A stretch of DNA of 64,000 nt from LZORAL124-50-18 sp051208045 (GTDB lineage Bacteria > Pseudomonadota > Gammaproteobacteria > Pseudomonadales > Oleiphilaceae). Both the position numbers and the translations under genes were made by a program. Positions 54,658 through 62,118 of the stretch are shown here, piece by piece (within the stretch, counting starts at the first letter, position 1; every line of letters starts with the position of its first letter). The notes below the pieces were generated by a model. That model was not told where the DNA came from, did no database searches, and saw only the letters and a program-made list of their open reading frames with translations. The stretch covers positions 744,001-808,000 of the forward strand of contig JBPJFY010000001.1 of assembly GCA_051208045.1 (NCBI GenBank). Direction: 5' to 3'.

Positions 54658-55374
54658 TCACTCTCCGGCAGTCAGACAAAACAGATACCCCTTGTTCCGA
54701 ATGGTTTTTATGAGTGTGGGCGTGGTGGGGTCATCTTCCAGTTTAGCGCGAAGATGGGAAATGAGGATGTCCACTTGACGGTTCTGCCCGTCATACTCCA
54801 CGCCGCGCAGGGATTGAAAGATTTCATCCCGGCTCACAATGCGCCCGGATGCGTTGTGGAGCAGCACCAGCAGGTCATACTCCGGATTCGTCAAGGCAAT
54901 CAGTGCGCCGGACTTGCTGACCTCGCGACGCTGTTTATCAATGCTCAGGGGATGCGCCTGAGGCACAGACGCGGCGGGCGCTGACTGAGGATGGTTGCTT
55001 TCCTGTACTGACTCCCTGCGAAGCACTGCGCGGGCCTTCGCGAGCAGCAGTCGGGGCTCAACAGGCTTGGTGATGTAGTCGTCCGCGCCCAGTTCCAGCC
55101 CAACCACTTGATCGTACGTGTCGGTACGTGCGGTCAGCATAATGAGTTTGCCCTGGAATTTGCCGGCGACCTTCCGACAGACTTCCATACCGTCCATATC
55201 GGGCAGCATCAAATCGAGAATCATCAGGTCGGGCTGTTGGGCAATGGCGTGTTCGATGGCCCGGGTGCCCGAGTTTTCGATGTGGCAATCAAACTCATAC
55301 TTGTCGAAGAACGCCGCCGTGAGATCCGCCAGCTCTTGATCATCCTCGACCAACAACAAAGAATATCTATGCAT
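54658..55374 (-). CDS. OmpR-family response regulator
   Basis: 238 residues. The receiver domain has the acidic pair in LLLVEDDQ, phosphoacceptor Asp54 (LMILDLMLPDMDG), Thr in LTARTDTYD and Lys in DDYITKPVEP. The C-terminal winged helix (DLLVLLHNASGRIVSRDEIFQSLRG, LIKTIRNKGYLF) is OmpR/PhoB type and should bind direct repeats about 11 bases apart. It is the last gene of the kinase-small exported-OMP-regulator operon, its partner kinase being three genes upstream. Confidence 0.95.
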   Translation of the reverse strand: MHRYSLLLVEDDQELADLTAAFFDKYEFDCHIENSGTRAIEHAIAQQPDLMILDLMLPDMDGMEVCRKVAGKFQGKLIMLTARTDTYDQVVGLELGADDYITKPVEPRLLLAKARAVLRRESVQESNHPQSAPAASVPQAHPLSIDKQRREVSKSGALIALTNPEYDLLVLLHNASGRIVSRDEIFQSLRGVEYDGQNRQVDILISHLRAKLEDDPTTPTLIKTIRNKGYLFCLTAGE

Positions 55375-55401
55375 GTGTGTGACTCACTCCGGTGCCTGAA
55401 A

Positions 55402-56898
55402 TCATTGCGCTTCGTATTGCCATTTAAAACCTGCTTTAATGAGAGTGCGATCTTCATCCGGATACCCCTCAGGCAATTGGCGCTCCGCTTGCTCACCGGC
55501 GATGAAAAACTGCAGTGCCGAGTCATGTTGATAGGTGAGTCGCGCCTTCAGTCGCGTAAAGGTCTCCTTCCAGAATTCGTCATAGTCAAATCTGAGCCGA
55601 CTGACACCCACCTGACTGTGCCAGGTATCATTCCATCGATACAGCAGGTTCACACCATAATTCTGAGAGCGATAGTCGCTGATGCCTTCCAGTGAGTCAT
55701 TTTTTGCCAGCTTCGCCTGCAGGGTGAGGAACAGGTTGTTTTCATACAGCGCGTTGCCCCAGCTGACTGCATAGGCGGTGTAGTCGGCGTCATACTCATC
55801 GTACAGGTCGTCGTTGTAGTCTTTCCCGAGCTGATCATAGGTCAGTGAAATAACCCCGAAAGAGGCACTGTATTCGGTGGCAAAGGTAAAACCTCGATAG
55901 GAGACCAGCGTCTCTTTATCCCGCTGCAGTTGGCGATAGCTGACACCCGCGCTGCTGCGTAATCCGGGGGACCATTGCCACGAGAGTTTACTGGAAAGCG
56001 CGAGATTGCTCTCGTCAAAGGCTTCGGCATCCACATTTTTCAGGGTGTTCAGCGCCAGTTGATTGGCCCATTTGAGTCGTCCGGCGGGCAGGCCCTTCCA
56101 GTCAGGTGTATATTGATGGTGAATGTTAAGTCTGGCTTCCAGGAAGGGGCTGTCTTTTTGGCGCTCTGGTCGCGCAAACAGGTCGTCGAAGGGGAAAAAA
56201 TTGCCGTCTTCATCGTAGTAGCCGTCCTCCGTGATTTCGATGGCACCCGATTCCAGTGCGGCCAGAAAGTCTTCGTCAAAGAACAGGTCTTCATCGACGT
56301 AAGTATCGGCTTCATAGTCATCCGACAGATCGAAATCCAGGTCGTCCTCAATCGGCCAGTCGTCGATCGGGGCGTCCCAGTCCACCCATTCGTCGGTCCA
56401 GTCGTCAACCCAGGCATCGCCCTCGTTGAATTCATCCAAGCCGGGTTCCAGTAACTCATCAGAGCCAAAGGCAACGTTGGAGTCTGACCCCAGGGAGGAT
56501 TCGAAGGTGAACTGGAAGCTGTGTTTTGAGGCCGGCTTTGGCGTGTTTTTAGTCAAACGGTGCAACAGGCGCTGGACATTGTTTCGCACGGTCTTGGGAA
56601 GCCCCTCCACACGCAACACCCGGCGCAGTTGTGCCTCCGCCTGTCCCGTTTTCCCCAGTTTGGCGTAAACGAGCGCCAGCTCCAACCGCACCCGGTGGAG
56701 GTCTGCGTTCTGTGTAAGCAGTGCTTCAAAGCGTTCTTCCGCCTCAACAAACTGCCCTTGCCGGGCGAGCCCCATGGCTTCTGCAAAGGACTGATTTTCC
56801 AGTTGCTGGCTGTCAGCCGCCCACGTCGGACTGTGGGTTAACATCAGGAGCGTGCACAGCATCGGCCACGTGCACAAGTGTGTCTTTTGTTTAGGCAT
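55402..56898 (-). CDS. TPR plus outer-membrane barrel protein with acidic Asp/Trp loop
   Basis: 498 residues. A signal peptide (TLLMLTHSPTWAA) precedes two to three TPR-like helical repeats (residues ~35-115: AMGLARQGQFVEAEERFEALL, LELALVYAKLGKTGQAEAQL). FTFESSLGSDSNVAFG then starts a C-terminal beta barrel whose strands show alternating aromatics to the final residues (KAGFKWQYEAQ). This matches Slam/DUF560-like or YaiO-like proteins. A striking insert at residues ~146-240 holds dozens of Asp/Glu and six Trp (DAWVDDWTDEWVDWDAP), in the place of the first surface loop, and could bind calcium. The start is the first of two ATGs; SD is weak. Confidence 0.82.
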   Translation of the reverse strand: MPKQKTHLCTWPMLCTLLMLTHSPTWAADSQQLENQSFAEAMGLARQGQFVEAEERFEALLTQNADLHRVRLELALVYAKLGKTGQAEAQLRRVLRVEGLPKTVRNNVQRLLHRLTKNTPKPASKHSFQFTFESSLGSDSNVAFGSDELLEPGLDEFNEGDAWVDDWTDEWVDWDAPIDDWPIEDDLDFDLSDDYEADTYVDEDLFFDEDFLAALESGAIEITEDGYYDEDGNFFPFDDLFARPERQKDSPFLEARLNIHHQYTPDWKGLPAGRLKWANQLALNTLKNVDAEAFDESNLALSSKLSWQWSPGLRSSAGVSYRQLQRDKETLVSYRGFTFATEYSASFGVISLTYDQLGKDYNDDLYDEYDADYTAYAVSWGNALYENNLFLTLQAKLAKNDSLEGISDYRSQNYGVNLLYRWNDTWHSQVGVSRLRFDYDEFWKETFTRLKARLTYQHDSALQFFIAGEQAERQLPEGYPDEDRTLIKAGFKWQYEAQ

Positions 56899-56902
56899 AC
56901 CA

Positions 56903-56942
56903 CAGGCTCTCTTATTGTCTCTCAGGTTCTCTTATTGTATTT
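56903..56942. repeat. 20-bp tandem duplication between exported-protein stop and OMP start
   Basis: CAGG[C/T]TCTCTTATTGT[C/A]T units begin at 56903 and 56923. The stop codon of the small exported protein lies in the second unit. Confidence 0.75.
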
Positions 56943-57294
56943 TTTTCAATTCCAGGTCTAATTCGTCATCCGGCTTCACACCGGAGGTGTCGTTAAGCAG
57001 ATTGCTCTGATCCAGCAGATTCACTTCTTCCTCTTCCCGGCCGACAATGCCCACACCAAATTCCTGGGCGAGCGGGCTGTCTGGCATTCCCTGTGCGGTG
57101 GGTGACTGTTCTCCCCATACCCCCCAGGTGTTCACATCCAGCTCGTCTACTGCGGGTGACGCGGGATTTGCCAACGGAGGAGATTCGGCGGAAGTTGGCG
57201 GCGTGGCCCGAACGGTCGTTGCCCAGGTCAATATGCCGCAGAGCGCCATCACGGCCGCTGAGAAACCGAATCCGTTGCGTCGCCAGTGGATCAT
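56932..57294 (-). CDS. Small exported acidic protein of two-component operon
   Basis: 120 residues. A signal peptide (residues ~1-31, AAVMALCGILTWATTVRA) is followed by a Pro/Ser stretch and an acidic mature part, with DELDVNTWGVWGEQ and REEEEVNLLDQSNLLND, ending in Lys-Lys. The start overlaps the kinase stop by ATGA, a strong sign of real translation. No family recognised. Its position between a kinase and an outer-membrane barrel suggests a periplasmic accessory or signal carrier for one of them. Confidence 0.75.
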   Translation of the reverse strand: MIHWRRNGFGFSAAVMALCGILTWATTVRATPPTSAESPPLANPASPAVDELDVNTWGVWGEQSPTAQGMPDSPLAQEFGVGIVGREEEEVNLLDQSNLLNDTSGVKPDDELDLELKKIQ

Positions 57295-58865
57295 GGCAAG
57301 GCACCTGATCGGCCCAACGCCCGCGCAGGAAAGCGCAGGATAAAGCGTGCGCCACCGCCTGGGGCATTCTCTGCCAGTATCTCGCCATGATGCTGGCGCA
57401 TGATCTGCTTCACGATGGCCAAGCCCAGACCGTAGCCACCGCTTTGCGCGTTTCGGCTTTCATCGGCGCGAAAGAAGGGTTTAAACACATGTCGCATGGC
57501 TTCAGGCGAGATGCCCGGGCCATCGTCTTCAATCACCAGTGTCAGGTGATCGCGGGTTTGTTGCAGGTGGAGCGTCAACGCGGATCGGGCATGCCTGGCG
57601 CCGTTTTGAAGCAGGTTGTCCAGTGCGCGTTTCAGCAGCAATTCATTGCCCTGAATGCATGAAGCGGATTCCCCGGATGAGTCGAGCAGGGAAACCGTCA
57701 CGTGTTGATGGGTTGTCTTGAATTCCTCCACGACGTTCTCCACCAGGGGCTGGAGAGGCAATTCAGCGAGCGTGATTTGCGCGACCTGGCTCAGTTTTTC
57801 GTAGGTCAGCAGCTCATCAATGAGTGCGTTGAGTTGATCGAGATTGCGTTTGCAGGCGATGAGCGTAGGGTGATTTTCGCCTAATTCATCGGCCAGGGAT
57901 TCCAGTCGGAAATGGATTTTGGAGATGGGCGTGCGCAGGTCATGGGACACCGCGCGCACCATGTACGCCTGCTCTTCAAACAATCGATGAATCCGGGTCA
58001 TCATCTGGTGAATTTTATAGTTCAGCATACCGATGGCATCGTCCGCCTGATAGGCGGGCGCTTCCCCCAGATACTCGGGATCGATCGTGTCCACGGTATG
58101 TTGCACCACCTGCAGGCGTTTGCCGAGCTGGCGGATGAGCAAAAAAATGGTGGCAGTGATCAAAAATAACGCCAACAGGAAAACACCGAGCAGTACATTC
58201 AGAGGGTAGGGGTCAAACAATTGAATGGGGCCAAGCACCAGGAGGTCATCCGACTTACCCCAGGGTGCGTAGACTTTCATCGTGTGATTTCGATCGAACT
58301 CCTTACCGAGTTCGATGACTACCTCCCCACGATTCAGCCGTGCGATCTGCTGTTTGTTTAACGTTTTTCTTGCCTGAGAGGCGCGCACGACCGGAAAGGG
58401 CATTTTACCGCGAATTTCGTCGAACTGCGTTTGCCGGATATCCGGAGCAAAGCTGCCGAGATCATTCAGCAGCAGAAAGGCCGTAGCGGTCATCAATTGT
58501 TCGCTTAGATGTGTCACGCTCAGGGCGACCCCAAGCCGGCTGATGGGCTCTCCGCGACTTAATCGGTAGCGCCCGCCGGCTTCCGCCTGAATGGCATATC
58601 GGGACGCAGCATCGGTGGGCGTTTCAATCGGCGTCACCTGTGTGTCGGAAATTGTGCTGACGAGACCAACCCATCGGGCGCGATCCGACTCTGCCTGGCG
58701 GGCGATTCCGCGTTGTAACAAAAACGTCGTACCGGCCAGATGGGATTTCAGATGTGCTTGATACCGCTGTTCGTTCAGCGCGTCCAGTGCCCACCACGCC
58801 AGGCCACAGACCACAAGAATACTGGCGAGAATACCGCCGTAAAGGCCAATAAACAGTTTCTTCAA
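57291..58865 (-). CDS. Membrane histidine kinase (TTG start)
   Basis: 524 residues from TTG 58865, with AAGGGA five bases upstream. Membrane helices at residues ~5-27 and ~224-245 bound a periplasmic sensor of ~195 residues without a known fold. A HAMP-like linker precedes the H box VSHDLRTPISK (His308). The ATPase has N box LDNLLQNGARHA, G1 IEDDGPGISPEA and G2 GGYGLGLAIVKQIM. It starts the operon that ends in the OmpR regulator; a periplasmic or envelope signal seems likely. A -10-like TATAAA (58925-58930 on the other strand) lies ~60 bases upstream. Confidence 0.94.
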   Translation of the reverse strand: MKKLFIGLYGGILASILVVCGLAWWALDALNEQRYQAHLKSHLAGTTFLLQRGIARQAESDRARWVGLVSTISDTQVTPIETPTDAASRYAIQAEAGGRYRLSRGEPISRLGVALSVTHLSEQLMTATAFLLLNDLGSFAPDIRQTQFDEIRGKMPFPVVRASQARKTLNKQQIARLNRGEVVIELGKEFDRNHTMKVYAPWGKSDDLLVLGPIQLFDPYPLNVLLGVFLLALFLITATIFLLIRQLGKRLQVVQHTVDTIDPEYLGEAPAYQADDAIGMLNYKIHQMMTRIHRLFEEQAYMVRAVSHDLRTPISKIHFRLESLADELGENHPTLIACKRNLDQLNALIDELLTYEKLSQVAQITLAELPLQPLVENVVEEFKTTHQHVTVSLLDSSGESASCIQGNELLLKRALDNLLQNGARHARSALTLHLQQTRDHLTLVIEDDGPGISPEAMRHVFKPFFRADESRNAQSGGYGLGLAIVKQIMRQHHGEILAENAPGGGARFILRFPARALGRSGALP

Positions 58866-59262
58866 GTGTATCCCTTCGCTGTGAATGTGTTGCGAGTTTT
58901 TGTGCCGGGCTGCGGTACCCCTTCTTTATAAGTAGACCGCCGGTGCGTCAAAAGCAATCGTTACAATGTTAGTGAAATGTATTTTTGCGCCGCCGAAACC
59001 GGCGTGACTCAGGGTGTCTGTTTACTTCCGGTATTGGATATGACGCTTCACTAGCGTGGCAAAAAGGTAGTCTATACAGGCGAGGATTTACGCACATTTC
59101 ATTGGCGAAAATGACTCAAAGAGCAGGGAGTGCAGCCGCTTTTTCTGGGTATTGTTAACTCGTAAATAAAAATCAGCAGTGTAAAGAGCGCTGGGAGGCA
59201 TAATCCAGGTGGGTTAGGGAATGAGCGGCTGTTGTCATCACCCTAATCTCAAGCCAAGACGC
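58866..59262. promoter_or_regulatory. 397-bp region with kinase promoter and first 47-bp repeat
   Basis: On the minus strand TATAAA (58925-58930) with TTGACG 15 bases or TTTTGA 17 bases upstream could drive the kinase operon. The first copy of the 47-bp repeat (58962-59008) lies next to the -35 region. Beyond it, 59009-59262 holds no recognised gene. Confidence 0.6.
58962..59008 (+). repeat. 47-bp direct repeat, copy 1
   Basis: Identical over all 47 bases to 60595-60641. It contains AATGT twice, 11 bases apart, then a hairpin CGCCG/CGGCG. It may mark the edges of an inserted segment and may hold the operon's regulator site. Confidence 0.97.
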
Positions 59263-60594
59263 TCAGTCAACCCACTCCCCATTAACATCAACGACTTTGC
59301 AGGGGTATTTAGATTCCCATTTATTGTTACTGCTGCGACATTCTTTCATTGCTTTTTTTGTCAACTCTTCAACACTTTTTTTCGTGCTTGATTTGGCCCG
59401 ATACGCGCCAGTATGCGAGAAGACAAATACTTTATTGCCTTTTACTTTCTGGTAGCCATTCAGATAATATTTTTTCGCATTATCAGTCGTTAATTTCTCT
59501 GTGCCTTTAAGATGGTCTGCAAAGGGCTGTATCTTTGGATCTTTTACCCAGTTACCGTCAATATTGATCACGCGACATGGAAACTCTGTTTCGTTTTTCT
59601 TGTTATGCGTAGAACAATAGGCCAGAGCGATTAAAGCTGCCGCGTCAGGTGAGGTATGCCCATTTGCATAACTTGATCTGCCGGTGTCGGAGAAAGCGTA
59701 CGCTTTGTGGTCCTTTGTTTTATTGTATTTTTCGAAATGCTTTTTGTTGAGTTTCTTGAATGGTGGTTTCACTGAACATTTGAATCCCCATTCCACCTCT
59801 TTATGGTAGTCTGGCTCAACTCGGGTTAACCCTTTACTGTAAATATCCGAAAGAATACAAGCGGAGGTGGTGTGGCCCTGAGCTGCGGATTGAGTGAAGT
59901 ATTCTACGGCTTTTTCAGGGGCAGACTTAACTAGCTTTTTTGCGAGAAGGTATTGAGCTGCTTTGTCATTTTGTTCATCCGCCAGATTTTCTAAGCATTC
60001 GCTGATATCCGCAATATCGCACTCAGAAGCCTTAAACGTGATGAGTTTATCTTTGTAGAATGTATGGAGGTGGCTTTTGGCTTCCGGGAAATCGCCATTG
60101 CCATAAAAGATCACCATTTCAAAATAGTTCTTTGCACTTTTTATATTGTTTTCCCGCTTCCATTTATGTAACCCGAGATAATAATAGGCCGCCACGTTTT
60201 TTGTTTCTGCCAGTTTTTCAAGACAAGTTGCATCTTGTTGTTCGTAACACTCCTTTGCATTCTGAGCCGCGAGAATGGATGAGCAGAAAAATAGTAGAGA
60301 AAGTAATGAGGAAGCCTTGAGTAGACTTTTCATAAACGAAAATCCTTATAAAAAATGTAAATTCCTTTTACTGCATGTCTTCAAAGCCTGTACTTTTTGG
60401 ATGAAAACAAACACGGTGTGATCGCCAGTTTACCATAAAGTAAGGTAAAGAATAAAAATGGCTCATCACTGACGAACGAGTGAATACTCATTACTGATAC
60501 ATCGCGCAATTAGGTGATAGTAATTATGCAGGTGAAGTTACCGAAAACGGCTGGTAACCGAATTGGCGACGTTCCTGGATATTCACATTGCCAA
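59009..60594. other. AT-rich segment between 47-bp direct repeats (possible inserted cassette)
   Basis: 1,586 bases containing one gene (59263-60333, minus). Two sampled 60-base lines inside the gene are 35-37% GC, against 55% in a sampled line of the gene to the right. No integrase or transposase is encoded, so it would have moved passively or by recombination at the repeats. Confidence 0.6.
59263..60333 (-). CDS. AT-rich exported protein, Sel1-like repeats plus duplicated C-terminal domain
   Basis: 356 residues. Signal peptide MKSLLKASSLLSLLFFCSS. Residues ~30-185 are helical with Sel1/TPR-like units (EKAVEYFTQSAAQGHTTSACIL). The C-terminal half holds two related ~63-residue domains, 201-263 and 291-355, each with a K-x-[FY]-[AV]-F-S-x-T-G start, a helix ending in C, and a [FY]PC[RK]V[IV][ND][IV][DN]G-[NE]WV end; cysteines are conserved between copies. 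This is reminiscent of DUF4189-type domains but not identified with confidence. Codon use is clearly AT-rich compared with neighbours, and the gene lies between perfect direct repeats, so transfer is likely. Confidence 0.75.
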   Translation of the reverse strand: MKSLLKASSLLSLLFFCSSILAAQNAKECYEQQDATCLEKLAETKNVAAYYYLGLHKWKRENNIKSAKNYFEMVIFYGNGDFPEAKSHLHTFYKDKLITFKASECDIADISECLENLADEQNDKAAQYLLAKKLVKSAPEKAVEYFTQSAAQGHTTSACILSDIYSKGLTRVEPDYHKEVEWGFKCSVKPPFKKLNKKHFEKYNKTKDHKAYAFSDTGRSSYANGHTSPDAAALIALAYCSTHNKKNETEFPCRVINIDGNWVKDPKIQPFADHLKGTEKLTTDNAKKYYLNGYQKVKGNKVFVFSHTGAYRAKSSTKKSVEELTKKAMKECRSSNNKWESKYPCKVVDVNGEWVD

Positions 60595-60783
60595 TACAAT
60601 GTTAGTGAAATGTATTTTTGCGCCGCCGAAACCGGCGTGACCGCACATTTTGGTGCCAACATTTCCCAACAATGTAACCTTCGCCAAAATGCTTCCACCG
60701 GGGTTTAATGAAATGAAGCCGGCTCGCTTCCCTGACTGAATTCAGCCCAGGGTTCAATTTGACTCCGAAGAAGGAACACTATC
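60334..60783. promoter_or_regulatory. 450-bp region upstream of acidic-protein gene with second 47-bp repeat
   Basis: AT-rich to about 60500, then a hairpin GTTACC/GGTAAC (60537-60558) and the second 47-bp repeat. Several AACATTT/AATGT-like words follow (60640-60700). Open frames on both strands here are repeat-related and not supported as genes. Confidence 0.6.
60595..60641 (+). repeat. 47-bp direct repeat, copy 2
   Basis: Exact copy of 58962-59008, 1,633 bases further on and in the same orientation. Upstream of the acidic repeat protein gene by ~140 bases. Confidence 0.97.
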
Positions 60784-62058
60784 ATGACCAACGAAAATGT
60801 AATGGAACAAGATCAAGCGGTTGATGCGCTCTATGCGCAGCTGGAAGCCATTCTCGGTACGCCCAGAGAATTGACGGAAGAGGAAGAAGCGGCCGTGGAC
60901 GTGCTGTACACAGAGGTGGATGCCATTTTTGAAAATGCGGGCGAAGAGCTCACCGAGGCTGAGATTCAGCAGGTGGATTCGTTGTGGGATCAGATTGATG
61001 CACTCTACGGAATCACGCCGTATTCAGCGCTGACGGAAGCGCAACAGGCTGAAGTCGATGCGATTTACGAGCAGCTGGATGCGCTGGAAGGTGATTATGA
61101 GGGAGATGACGAGGTCGGCGATGATGAGGTTGAAGAGGATGACGCGTTGTCACCGGAAGTAGAAGCGCTGTTCGACGAACTTGAGGCGATTTTTGGTACG
61201 CCCAAAGAGGAACTGACGGAAGAAGAGGAGCAGCAAGTGGAGGCCATTGAGGCCAGCATTGATGCCCTGTTTGAGGGGGGAGAGGATGAGTTGACCGAAG
61301 CTCAGGAAACTGAATTGATGCAGCTTGAATCCCAACTGAATGAGATCTTCGGGATTAAGTCCTACGATGCCTTGACCGAAGAAGAGCAGGCGCGTGCGGA
61401 TCAGATTTTCGAAACCCTGGACGCCCACTTCGGCGAAGAAGACGATGGTGACGACGAGTCAGACGACGAAGTGAGCCCTGAAGAGCAAGCCTTGTATGAT
61501 CAATTGGATGCCATTTTTGGCACACCCAAAGAAGAACTGACGGAAGATGAACAGGCTCAGGAAGAAGCGATTATCGCTGAGATAGATGCCCTGTTCGAAT
61601 CGGCAGAAGATACGCTGACGGAAGAGCAGGAAGCGCAATTGGATGGTCTGTTTGATCAGCTGGATGCGTTGTATGGGGTGAAATCTTATGATGACCTCAC
61701 AGAAGAAGAGCAAGCGGAAGTGGATGCCATTTTCGATCAGCTGGATGCACTCTATGAAGACGACCACGTGGAAGATGACGATGAAGTCGATGGCGATCTG
61801 GATGATGAGAGCGACGACGAGAGTGACGACGAAAGCGATGATGGCGACGATGAGGACGCTTCCGAAGACGACCTTCCTGAAACCTTTGAATTCGTCGATG
61901 ATATGGGCGAAGGCGAGGATGCAGGTGACTGGGGCATGTTTGATGACGAGGATGCCTGGGGTGACTGGGACCTGGACGGTGAATCTGCGGGTGGTGATGA
62001 CATTCAGCTGACGGGGCTCAGTGATGTGGATGTCGATTTTGGCGACTTCTTCTCCTAA
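60784..62058 (+). CDS. Highly acidic repeat protein, unknown family
   Basis: 424 residues, no signal peptide. Three ~100-residue repeats (residues 14-102, 121-219, 231-326) each consist of helical units of ~30 residues such as LTEEEQAEVDAIFDQLDALY, linked by FGTPKEE and YGVKSYDD turns. Asp/Glu-rich linkers (103-120, 218-230) and a long acidic tail (327-400, with DDESDDESDDE) follow. Residues 381-424 add Trp (DWGMFDDEDAWGDWDLDG) and end DVDVDFGDFFS, an acidic-hydrophobic end that could be a type I secretion signal. Very low pI and likely calcium or metal binding are inferences. Similar Asp/Trp-rich runs occur in the neighbouring outer-membrane protein. ATG 60784 has GAAGGA upstream. No known family recognised. 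Confidence 0.88.
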   Translation: MTNENVMEQDQAVDALYAQLEAILGTPRELTEEEEAAVDVLYTEVDAIFENAGEELTEAEIQQVDSLWDQIDALYGITPYSALTEAQQAEVDAIYEQLDALEGDYEGDDEVGDDEVEEDDALSPEVEALFDELEAIFGTPKEELTEEEEQQVEAIEASIDALFEGGEDELTEAQETELMQLESQLNEIFGIKSYDALTEEEQARADQIFETLDAHFGEEDDGDDESDDEVSPEEQALYDQLDAIFGTPKEELTEDEQAQEEAIIAEIDALFESAEDTLTEEQEAQLDGLFDQLDALYGVKSYDDLTEEEQAEVDAIFDQLDALYEDDHVEDDDEVDGDLDDESDDESDDESDDGDDEDASEDDLPETFEFVDDMGEGEDAGDWGMFDDEDAWGDWDLDGESAGGDDIQLTGLSDVDVDFGDFFS

Positions 62059-62081
62059 ACTCAGCCTTTCTCATCATATGG

Positions 62082-62118
62082 CAGCACACCCGGCCACTGG
62101 CCGGTGTGTGTTGTTTTA
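62082..62118 (+). terminator. Rho-independent terminator after acidic-protein gene
   Basis: CACACC and GGCC pair with GGCC and GGTGTG around a three-base loop (one bulged C), followed by TTGTTTT. It also overlaps the end of the convergent binding-protein gene. Confidence 0.75.

Noticed and set aside
58981..59008. Hairpin in the 47-bp repeat as a terminator
   Set aside because: The T run lies on the 5' side of the stem on the plus strand and becomes A-rich on the minus strand, so it cannot end transcription in either direction.
61752..62003. Serine-rich minus-strand frame
   Set aside because: Reverse reading of the Asp/Glu-rich tail of the acidic repeat protein.
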